Part shown: positions 23,594 to 29,940 of the stretch, piece by piece
Numbering within the stretch: the stretch's first letter is position 1
Layout: every line of letters begins with the position of its first letter
NCBI GenBank assembly: GCA_017470325.1
Contig: JAFUES010000027.1
Location: 1-45,426, forward strand
DNA length: 45,426 nucleotides
Source: Oscillospiraceae bacterium
Lineage (GTDB): Bacteria > Bacillota_A > Clostridia > Oscillospirales > Oscillospiraceae
Direction: 5' to 3'
Notes under the pieces: generated by a model
Seen by the model: only the letters and a program-made list of their open reading frames with translations
The model's database searches: none
What the model was told of the DNA's origin: nothing
Program-made: the position numbers and the translations under genes

Positions 23594-23800
23594 TCAGAAC
23601 TTGATCTTCAGCTGCTGGCCCACGGTCAGCATATCGGGATTCTGAATGTTGTTCCACTTCACCAGCTGCTCTACGGTGACATTAAACTTTTTGGCGACCA
23701 CATTCAGGCTGTCGCCGGGCTGAACACGGTACGGAAGGATGGAACCGCCGGTGACCTGATCCAGCTGCTCGTCATCCATCTTGATCTTATCCATTGCCAT
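23594..23800 (-). CDS. Double-glycine leader LysM peptide (short form)
   Basis: 68 aa from ATG 23800, 7 nt from AGGAGGT. The leader MAMDKIKMDDEQLDQVTGG is followed after only a few residues (SILPYRV) by LysM: VQPGDSLNVVAKKFNVTVEQ, LVKWNNI, DMLTVGQQLKIKF. It lacks the N-terminal [12 protein letters not shown] arm of the other LysM peptides, so the mature product is a minimal LysM domain of about 49 aa. It has its own B box (B6) and is a single-gene unit. Confidence 0.93.
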   Translation of the reverse strand: MAMDKIKMDDEQLDQVTGGSILPYRVQPGDSLNVVAKKFNVTVEQLVKWNNIQNPDMLTVGQQLKIKF

Positions 23801-23839
23801 TCTTTTTACCTCCTGTCTGGTTTTTTTGTTTGCATGTAC

Positions 23840-23872
23840 AGCATAGCACTGCTTCTGTCACACAAACGTCAC
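23840..23872 (-). promoter_or_regulatory. Box B6 upstream of short GG-LysM peptide
   Basis: Minus strand GTGACG (23872-23867), TTTGT, GTGACA (23861-23856), 10 nt, TATGCT (23845-23840). It lies between the PE-rich lipoprotein stop (23910) and ATG 23800. Confidence 0.74.
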
Positions 23873-23909
23873 AGGCACACAGTTTCCTGTTCTATGCTTT
23901 CGCGCATGA

Positions 23910-25892
23910 TCACGCTTCCCCGGACTCGGGCTCGGGTTCGGGTTCCGGTTCCGGTTCGGGTTCCGGTTCGGGTTCCGGTTCGGGCTCCGGTTCGGGCTCC
24001 GGCTCGGGTTCCGGTTCGGGCTCCGGCTCGGGCTCCGGTTCGGACTCCGGCGCGGGTTCCGGCGCGGGTTCCGGTTCGGGCTCCGGCGCGGGCTCCGGCG
24101 CGGGTTCCGGTTCGGGGGCCGGCGCGGGTTCCGGTTCGGGCACAGGTACCGGGATCGGCGCGGGTGCGGGATCCGGTTCAAGATCTATATCGATCTCGAT
24201 CTTATAGATGTTGTCAACGGTCGGGCTGTCAACATAGTACACGATGCATCTGCTACCATTGCCTTCGCCTACGTAGCTGATATCGTTCAGGCTTCCGTAG
24301 TTGACGACGCATCTGTAATCGTCACGATCCGCGGTCGGGAGTCTGACGGTATCGCCGTTCTTCAGGACGACCGCAAGCAGTCGCTCGGTTTCGCGATAGG
24401 CCACGCCGTTGATGGAACCATAAATGGGCTCCGGCTCCGGCTCAAAGCCCTGGATCGTGCAGCTGGTCACGGTCACGCCTCTGTCTGTCTTGGTATATTT
24501 GCGCCAATACAGAGTGGCAGACGCGCCCACATCGAGATTGCCGGTGACAGTGCATACGCTGAACGGGATCGTAAACCGATCCCCGCCGTCCACCTTGACG
24601 ACGACCGCGTCAAAACTATAGTCGACGACCTTGCCATAGAGAACGCCGGTTTCGTTCGAAGGCTTCGGGGTAACAGGCGCCGGGGTCTCCTTTTTCTCCG
24701 CATTTACAGTCAGATAAGCGGTGCTGGTGCGTCCCGTCTGTCCCTTGTAATAGAAGGTGCAATAAGCGCCCCAGCCCTTCATCTCAGCCGTCACCTTTTC
24801 AATGCCGAGGGTCGTGCTGTACTCGCCGAAAACCGCCGCTTTGGGGAAGTTTCTGGCAAAGGAAGCGACGGAATACTCTCCGCCGTCGGGAGAGACAAAG
24901 GTCCATGCCAGAGAATCATAGGCATTGGCACAGGCTACGAACAGAGCCGTATCCCCCACCTTCTTGTTCTCGTTGGTGGGATTCTTGGTGATCTCCAGAT
25001 ACTTCGGCTCCACAGCCGGAGTGGGCGTCGGCGCTGCCGTATCCTGCAGAGCCAGGGGCTTGGGGACCGGGAACACCTCTGTCGGCGCGATCCGTCCCAT
25101 AAAGACAGCATAGCCGTCCGCCAGACGCCTCACGCTGTCCAGCTTGTCAACGCTGAGCCATTCAAAGGGAACGCTGGTCCGCTCCGCGCCGGAAAAGCTG
25201 TTATAGCCGGCCGCGTTATACTGCTCGGCGGAAATGGGAAAGCCGTCATAATCCATATGGGAAACGCTCCGCTTGGAATCATCGACCACGGTGTGCTCGA
25301 TCGCGAAGGCGTCATAGCCGACCGTGCCGTTCTTCAGATTGACGGCTGTCTTGATGGTATAGACCTCTTTGCTGGAGATGACCACATTGTCATAGACCAT
25401 ATAAAACCAGGTATCCGAAGCCTCGTCATAAAAGGCGTCGGCGCAGTCTGTCAGAATGTCCGGGAAGGATTCTTCCGGATCCTTCGCCAGGGTGCACTCC
25501 GTCAAGGCCGTCCTGTCTGCGCTGACCGTCCAGACCTTCAGGTTGGTGGAGCGATCCTGGGGGTGCTGGGACGCCGCCACAAATTCCAGATTCCCGTCGT
25601 GATCCAGATCGGCGACCGTATAGTACCAGGTGTTTTTGCTGTTGTCCTGCTTCAGGGTGTCGATCTGCGAATAGATCAGGTTCAGCTGTTGATCCACATC
25701 CGACAGTTCCACTTCTTCGGCGGCAATGGGCTCTGCCTCCGGCGCTTCCGCCGCCGGTGCTTCCGCCGTTTCCGAAGCTTTGACAGGCGCGGCGGCTGTA
25801 TCGGCTGCAGACGCCGTGCTCCCGCAGGCCGCCAGAGAGGCCAGCATGATCAAGGCAAGCAGGCAACAGAGCATCCGTTTTTTAGCATTCAT
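23910..25892 (-). CDS. Lipoprotein with long Pro-Glu tail
   Basis: 660 aa from ATG 25892 (GGAGGA upstream). Lipoprotein signal [23 protein letters not shown] (Cys23). An N-terminal alpha-beta domain includes [16 protein letters not shown] (EF-hand-like Ca loop) up to about residue 290. An Ig/SH3-like region ([22 protein letters not shown]), and two strand-rich modules ([37 protein letters not shown]) follow. The last 85 or so residues are mostly Pro-Glu/Pro-Ala pairs. Such tails usually form stiff extended linkers across the wall. The gene follows a GG-LysM gene with a hairpin between. Confidence 0.87.
   Translation of the reverse strand: MNAKKRMLCCLLALIMLASLAACGSTASAADTAAAPVKASETAEAPAAEAPEAEPIAAEEVELSDVDQQLNLIYSQIDTLKQDNSKNTWYYTVADLDHDGNLEFVAASQHPQDRSTNLKVWTVSADRTALTECTLAKDPEESFPDILTDCADAFYDEASDTWFYMVYDNVVISSKEVYTIKTAVNLKNGTVGYDAFAIEHTVVDDSKRSVSHMDYDGFPISAEQYNAAGYNSFSGAERTSVPFEWLSVDKLDSVRRLADGYAVFMGRIAPTEVFPVPKPLALQDTAAPTPTPAVEPKYLEITKNPTNENKKVGDTALFVACANAYDSLAWTFVSPDGGEYSVASFARNFPKAAVFGEYSTTLGIEKVTAEMKGWGAYCTFYYKGQTGRTSTAYLTVNAEKKETPAPVTPKPSNETGVLYGKVVDYSFDAVVVKVDGGDRFTIPFSVCTVTGNLDVGASATLYWRKYTKTDRGVTVTSCTIQGFEPEPEPIYGSINGVAYRETERLLAVVLKNGDTVRLPTADRDDYRCVVNYGSLNDISYVGEGNGSRCIVYYVDSPTVDNIYKIEIDIDLEPDPAPAPIPVPVPEPEPAPAPEPEPAPEPAPEPEPEPAPEPAPESEPEPEPEPEPEPEPEPEPEPEPEPEPEPEPEPEPEPEPESGEA
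23926..24165 (-). repeat. Hexanucleotide-like tandem repeat encoding the PE tail
   Basis: Imperfect runs of GGGTTCCGGTTC/GGGCTCCGGTTC units (plus strand) within the lipoprotein gene. All units keep the minus-strand reading frame (Pro-Glu/Pro-Ala). Low complexity; length variation between strains is likely by slippage. Confidence 0.9.
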
Positions 25893-25912
25893 GATTTGTC
25901 CTCCTTTGAAAG

Positions 25913-25942
25913 AGCCCCCGCAACGCGCTGCGCCGCGGGGGT
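25913..25942 (-). terminator. GC-rich hairpin after GG-LysM gene (25960)
   Basis: GCCCCCGCAACGCG ... CGCCGCGGGGGTC (imperfect arms) lies 17 nt beyond the LysM stop and about 20 nt before the PE lipoprotein start. It is the fourth example of a hairpin between a GG gene and a lipoprotein gene. Confidence 0.65.
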
Positions 25943-25959
25943 CGATTGTGTTCACGAAC

Positions 25960-26220
25960 TCAGCGAACGACGGTGGGATAGATCGTGAGCTTCTGGCCAA
26001 CGCTGATCACGTTGGGGTTCTTGATGTTGTTCCAATCCTGGATCTGCTTGACGGTAACACCGAAACGGGGCGCGATGCCGCTCAGCACGTCGCCGGAGGC
26101 GACCGTGTAAACGATGTAGTTGCCGTAGCTGACATAAGAGCCCTTCGCGTACTGCTTCCAGGTGCCGGCGCCGCCGGTCACGCCTTCCAGTTCTGCGTCA
26201 TTGATTTTCACTTCTGCCAT
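25960..26220 (-). CDS. Double-glycine leader LysM-domain peptide
   Basis: 86 aa, ATG 26220 with AAGGAGGA upstream. Same protein as 22790-23050 except for two residues (AGTWKQY instead of AGGWKQY; TVVR instead of TIVR at the end). Leader [12 protein letters not shown], LysM from about residue 35 to 84. It is preceded by a tandem promoter region (boxes A4 and B7) and followed by a hairpin and the PE lipoprotein. Confidence 0.93.
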   Translation of the reverse strand: MAEVKINDAELEGVTGGAGTWKQYAKGSYVSYGNYIVYTVASGDVLSGIAPRFGVTVKQIQDWNNIKNPNVISVGQKLTIYPTVVR

Positions 26221-26302
26221 TTTAATTGTCCTCCTTATTATTTCTTTACTATTATTTAAGATCTGCCAAGCGCCGCGCCTGGCTTCTCTTGATTACGTGT
26301 AC

Positions 26303-26335
26303 AGTGTAGCAAATGATTTCTCACACTACTGTCAC
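26303..26335 (-). promoter_or_regulatory. Box B7 upstream of GG-LysM gene
   Basis: Minus strand GTGACA (26335-26330), GTAGT, GTGAGA (26324-26319), 10 nt, TACACT (26308-26303). ATG 26220 is 83 bp downstream. Box A4 lies immediately upstream. Confidence 0.7.
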
Positions 26336-26342
26336 ACAATTT

Positions 26343-26373
26343 TTTATAACACGGGATGTCCAACAAATGTCCA
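26343..26373 (-). promoter_or_regulatory. Box A4 in tandem with B7
   Basis: Minus strand TGGACA (26373-26368), TTTGT, TGGACA (26362-26357), 8 nt, TATAAA (26348-26343). The only downstream gene is the LysM peptide at 25960-26220, so this gene appears to have both classes of site. Confidence 0.74.
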
Positions 26374-26429
26374 GTATAAAATATCAGTTGTTTCCCGAAC
26401 TTTCTTAACAATTTGTAAATAACGCCGGC

Positions 26430-27872
26430 TCACATGACGACAGCGGTCAGTCCCGCGCTCAAAATCGCGATCACCAGGATCGCCGTGAGCTGCTGCGCCC
26501 GGCTGGAGACCAGCAGGCCGATGAATTCCCGCAGGAAGGCGTTCGGCCAGAAATACCATTTGGTGTGGCTTCCCATCCCGTCCACGTTCCAGCCGGACTC
26601 CGCGGCCAGGATGCCGCCCCGGTAGACATGGTAACTGGATGTGGAGAAAGCCACCCTGGGGCTGTCGCAGCGCTGCTCGATCAGGCGCCGGGAGAAGAGC
26701 AGATTCTCCGCCGTTGTGGTGGAGCGGTCTTCCGGCAGGATCTGGTCCTCCGCCACCCCCTGCTCACGCATATACCGCGCCATGGCGCTGGCTTCCGCCT
26801 CCGGCTCGTCCGCGCCCTTTCCCCCGCTGGGGACCAGCACGGCGCGTTTCCCGGTCGCGGCCTCCTGCCTGCGCAGGAAGGCGATCGCCCGATCCACGCG
26901 GCCGCGGATCAGCGGGTACAGGCTGCCGTCCGGCCGGATCCTGCAGCCCAGAACGATCACATAATCACAGTCGTAGCTGGGCTCGTGCCGTCCCGCCAGG
27001 CCGGCGTGGATCACCGTCGCGGCAAGAAGACACTCCAGGTACACGAAGACCCCGGCGTAAACATTGAGCAGGACGTTGCGCAGCGGAAAGGTCAGCTGGG
27101 AGTAGGACACCCAGATCCCGAAAGCCGCGCCGCCCACGATCAGAACCGACACGGCGATGCCCAGCATGTTGGCCGGGCGAACGCCCTCGTGGCGCATGAG
27201 CACCACATTGCTGACGGCAACGATCAGCGAGAACACCGCCAAAAGCACCGCCGTGGAGCGCATAAAGGTCTGCGCGGACACAATGGCCCCCACGAGCAGC
27301 GCCCAGACCGTTCCCGCGTTTTCTCCCCGCAGAAACGGCAGGACGGAGCTGATCTGCTGCAGCCCGCTCAGAAACAGAAAAATCGCGAGACCCAGCTGGC
27401 CTGTGGCGCGGTAAGAAAAGAACTTTGTTTTCCGTTCTCTTCGGGCAGAGAGGAGAAAGATCGCCGCCGCCGAGAGCAAAAACAACCCGAGGCAAACCGG
27501 CAGATAACCCCAGCCCGTAAAGTTCCATGTGACGCTGTCGCTGAGGATCCCGAGGGGCAGCGAGCGCAGCTGCATGCGGACCTCCCGGTCATAGAAGCTG
27601 TCCGGCCCGACGCCTTCCCACGCGAGGATCGCCTCCGTGCTGCCGCGAGTCTCCGCCTCAAAGCGGATGATGAGTTCACTGCCGTCCGCCGCAAGGCGGC
27701 TGTCCGCCTCACGCACGATCCCCTCCGGCTCAAAACGGAGCGCCCTTCCCGTCGCCTCCGGCGGGACCTCGAAGTAGAGCGTCAGTCCGCCGTGGGCGGA
27801 AAACAGGCACAGCAGGAACAGCCCCGCCCAAAGGGCGAAGGCCGCCAGCAGCCAAATCCATGTCCTTCTCAT
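26430..27872 (-). CDS. DUF218/YdcF-like protein with multi-pass membrane region
   Basis: 480 aa from ATG 27872, 1 nt after the TAA of the LysM gene. TM1 near 7-25; an extracytoplasmic domain to about 120; then six or so hydrophobic segments (about 125-310). The C-terminal DUF218 domain has YVIVLGCRIRPDGSLYPLIRGRVDRA, VLVPSGGKGADEPEAEASAM, DQILPEDRSTTTAENL, VAFSTSSYHVYRG, plus a final TM. Resembles Firmicutes YdcF/SanA proteins tied to envelope integrity. Last gene of the unit starting at the box B8/A5 transcripts. Biochemical activity unknown. Confidence 0.88.
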   Translation of the reverse strand: MRRTWIWLLAAFALWAGLFLLCLFSAHGGLTLYFEVPPEATGRALRFEPEGIVREADSRLAADGSELIIRFEAETRGSTEAILAWEGVGPDSFYDREVRMQLRSLPLGILSDSVTWNFTGWGYLPVCLGLFLLSAAAIFLLSARRERKTKFFSYRATGQLGLAIFLFLSGLQQISSVLPFLRGENAGTVWALLVGAIVSAQTFMRSTAVLLAVFSLIVAVSNVVLMRHEGVRPANMLGIAVSVLIVGGAAFGIWVSYSQLTFPLRNVLLNVYAGVFVYLECLLAATVIHAGLAGRHEPSYDCDYVIVLGCRIRPDGSLYPLIRGRVDRAIAFLRRQEAATGKRAVLVPSGGKGADEPEAEASAMARYMREQGVAEDQILPEDRSTTTAENLLFSRRLIEQRCDSPRVAFSTSSYHVYRGGILAAESGWNVDGMGSHTKWYFWPNAFLREFIGLLVSSRAQQLTAILVIAILSAGLTAVVM

Positions 27873-27873
27873 C

Positions 27874-28095
27874 TTATCTCTGGGGGAGCAGCAGCCGGAG
27901 CCCGACCTGAAAGCTCTTGGGGTCCTGAATGCTGTTGAGCTCGCGCAAAACCTTGACCGTTGTGCCGAAGCGCTGCGCCAGAAGCGGCAGCGTATCCCCG
28001 TCCTGCACCACATAGACGAAGGTCGGCCCTATGTATCTGCCGCCCGCGACCTGTTCCAGTTCCCGGTCGTCCACAGGGAAAATCTGTTGTGCCAT
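27874..28095 (-). CDS. Double-glycine leader LysM peptide (divergent)
   Basis: 73 aa from ATG 28095 (AGGAG 8 nt upstream). Leader ends FPVDDRELEQVAGG; mature part RYIGPTFVYVVQDGDTLPLLAQRFG, TVKVLRELNSI, SFQVGLRLLLPQ is a LysM domain, more divergent than the others (Leu-rich end). It sits between a SARP-type regulator and the DUF218 protein inside the transporter neighbourhood. Confidence 0.9.
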   Translation of the reverse strand: MAQQIFPVDDRELEQVAGGRYIGPTFVYVVQDGDTLPLLAQRFGTTVKVLRELNSIQDPKSFQVGLRLLLPQR

Positions 28096-28114
28096 ATCTC
28101 TTTCTCCTAACTCC

Positions 28115-28924
28115 TCACGCGTCCTCCCAGGACCAGCTGATCTCATCCAGCTGAGCATGCATCACTTCCGGCCAGCTGTACTGGTTCATGTAATCCCCGA
28201 GGTAGCGGTAACGGGACTCCTGCCCGTTTTCCAGCCAATCATAGAGATCACACTCGATCCGATCCGCCGCGATCGCCAGACTCCCCCGCTGCTTGCGGAT
28301 CAGTCCGTTCAGCTTCAGACGGGTAAAGGTGTTGTTCAGATCCTGCCGCAGATTGGAAAGGTAGGAGGCTTTCTTCTCCGGATCCCCGTCGTCCTCCCAC
28401 AGGCAGGCGATGATCTCCCCGTTGGTGGTCTGCGCGCCCCGGTTGTTGACCAGGACCGCGACGATCTCCTTGGTCTTGGTGTATTTGAAAGCGATGGGCT
28501 TTCCATCCACGAACAGTTCAAAATTCCCGAAGGTCTGCACGAACAGGCGCTTCTGCTTTTTCTGCACCGCGGGATGCCGCAGGTCTTCCAGTTCCCGCCG
28601 TATCCTGTCGTCGGCCGCGGGCTTGAGCAGGTAGCCGCTGGCATGCTGCGCCATGGCGGCGTAAGCGTGCTCCGTATCCTCCGCCAGATAGATGATATTG
28701 ACGAAGGGATAAAGCTCCTGCAGATACTGTCCGAAATCGATCCCGTTGAGCTCCGGCAGGCGGACGTCGATCAGCGCGGTGTCGATCTCCGTCTTTCTTG
28801 CCGCGGCCAGGGCGGGCAGGGCGTTGCCGAAGCACATCAGCTCCGCCTCCGGCAGGAGCCTGGTGATCGTCTGCATCATCGCCGGGATCGCCTGCTCATT
28901 TTCCAACACGGCAAAGATCGTCAT
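28115..28924 (-). CDS. SARP-type response regulator with atypical receiver
   Basis: 269 aa from ATG 28924 (ATGA overlap with the preceding gene). Receiver: the N-terminal acidic pair is altered (AVLENEQ where paralogues have CVDDE), but the phospho-acceptor Asp is kept (LIDVRLPELNG, Asp53) and Lys in YLLKPA. C-terminal winged helix (FVQTFGNFELFVDGKPIAFK, KEIVAVLVNNRG, SNLRQDLNNTF) plus a short BTAD-like end (LGDYMNQYSW). SARP-type proteins bind direct repeats next to the -10. The altered pocket may change metal binding or make activity phosphorylation-independent. Confidence 0.9.
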   Translation of the reverse strand: MTIFAVLENEQAIPAMMQTITRLLPEAELMCFGNALPALAAARKTEIDTALIDVRLPELNGIDFGQYLQELYPFVNIIYLAEDTEHAYAAMAQHASGYLLKPAADDRIRRELEDLRHPAVQKKQKRLFVQTFGNFELFVDGKPIAFKYTKTKEIVAVLVNNRGAQTTNGEIIACLWEDDGDPEKKASYLSNLRQDLNNTFTRLKLNGLIRKQRGSLAIAADRIECDLYDWLENGQESRYRYLGDYMNQYSWPEVMHAQLDEISWSWEDA

Positions 28925-29430
28925 ACCGTTTCCCCTTCCGTCGGCAGATCCCCGCCGGACACCGTCTTGAACTTCTGGGCCGCGCGCTCTTCGCTGCTCA
29001 TGACCAGAGGGTCGCACTCTCCCACCAGGAGCATGCTCTCCCCGGCCGCCGCCTTCTCGTGCAGCGGCCCTGCGCTGAGATCGGCGATCACCAGCGCGGC
29101 AAAGCGGTCGAAATTATCCTCGTCGATCACGGGGAAATGGTGCTGCATCCGATACCAGTGCCCGGGATCGAAAAGGGGCTCGCCCACGTACAGCCGGTCC
29201 GCGGTCGCTTCCACGTCGTCCACATTTGCCGCCTGCCCGGCCACGGCGCCGATGTCGTCGCAGAACAGCATGGCATAGGCCCGCAGGATCTGGTTGCGGA
29301 CGGTATCTGTTTTTCCGTTCCTCTCCACCTTCGTGTCCATGACCCGGTAAAAGGTCTCCTGCGCCTGCTCGCTTTCCCCGAAGTGGAGGATGGCCTCATA
29401 AAAGGCCCTGTTGATCAGCGGGTGCGCCAC
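28921..29430 (-). CDS. Unknown protein with GG-like motif near its C-terminus
   Basis: 169 aa, apparent GTG start at 29430, 3 nt after the stop of the GG protein; no clear ribosome site, so translation may be coupled. Helical N-terminus (LINRAFYEAILHFGESEQAQETFYRVM), then CDDIGAVAGQAANVDDVEATADRLYVGEP, DPGHWYRMQHHFP. Near the end is KFKTVSGGDLPTEGETV, which fits the F/L-x-x-V-x-G-G pattern of the leaders, though in the wrong place. I recognise no family. It sits between an export substrate and a regulator and may be an accessory or immunity factor. Confidence 0.72.
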   Translation of the reverse strand: MAHPLINRAFYEAILHFGESEQAQETFYRVMDTKVERNGKTDTVRNQILRAYAMLFCDDIGAVAGQAANVDDVEATADRLYVGEPLFDPGHWYRMQHHFPVIDEDNFDRFAALVIADLSAGPLHEKAAAGESMLLVGECDPLVMSSEERAAQKFKTVSGGDLPTEGETV

Positions 29431-29433
29431 GGC

Positions 29434-29874
29434 TCAGAAATTGGCCACGCCGGAGGCGTAGATGGTGTTCAGAGGGACGCCGCCGATCACGCCGTTGAAA
29501 TGCCACGCCACGGAGAGGGAGGCAGGACCCGAGGCGTTGGGGATCGCGAAGCTCGCCAGCGTGTGCGTCGCCATGGCGCCGCCGCTGTAATTGACCGCGT
29601 TGGGCGTCCCCAGATAGGTCATCCCGTTGACGGTCAGCTCAATGGTATTGGGCAGAGCCGCCGCCTGGAGGCTGGCCGAGGCGGAAGAGACCGTCACATA
29701 CAGGGTCTTCTGGCCAAAGCCGTCCGCCATGGCGCTCCAGTCCACCAGCAGGTTCAGGCTGGTCCCGGTCTGAGATGCGAAGCTGCCGGAAGAAATGACT
29801 TCACCGCTGAAGCCGCCGGCGACCTTTTCCAAATTTTCATCGGAAAGAGCGGTCATATTTTCCTTGTTGTTCAT
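29434..29874 (-). CDS. Double-glycine leader protein with beta-rich unknown cargo
   Basis: 146 aa from ATG 29874 (GGAGG 8 nt upstream). The leader ends LSDENLEKVAGG. The mature 125 aa is Ser/Ala/Thr-rich with alternating strands (TLYVTVSSASASLQAAAL, IELTVNGMTYLG, THTLASFAIPNASG, SLSVAWHFNG), no Cys, no charged helices: a beta-sandwich or jelly-roll-like surface protein is likely. It is the GG substrate closest to the transporter genes and has box B8 overlapping the ABC gene's end. Largest cargo of the set. Confidence 0.85.
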   Translation of the reverse strand: MNNKENMTALSDENLEKVAGGFSGEVISSGSFASQTGTSLNLLVDWSAMADGFGQKTLYVTVSSASASLQAAALPNTIELTVNGMTYLGTPNAVNYSGGAMATHTLASFAIPNASGPASLSVAWHFNGVIGGVPLNTIYASGVANF

Positions 29875-29907
29875 TTTGCTTACCTCCATAAAAGTGATTT
29901 CGTCCTT

Positions 29908-29940
29908 ATCCTGCGCCCTGTTCTGTCACAAAAGGCTCAC
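29908..29940 (-). promoter_or_regulatory. Box B8 at the end of the ABC gene
   Basis: Minus strand GTGAGC (29940-29935), CTTTT, GTGACA (29929-29924), 10 nt, CAGGAT (29913-29908; weak). It overlaps the stop of the ABC exporter gene (29937) and precedes the beta-rich GG protein (ATG 29874), allowing extra expression of the substrate over the transporter. Confidence 0.55.

Noticed and set aside
23926..24165. Short tandem repeats resembling a repeat array or CRISPR-like region
   Set aside because: Units are contiguous with no spacers and stay in the lipoprotein reading frame, encoding Pro-Glu/Pro-Ala; this is coding low-complexity sequence.
28921..29430. Counting this gene as an eleventh GG-leader substrate
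   Set aside because: Its V-x-G-G motif is at the C-terminus, leaving only nine residues after GG, so it is not a leader; listed as a curiosity only.
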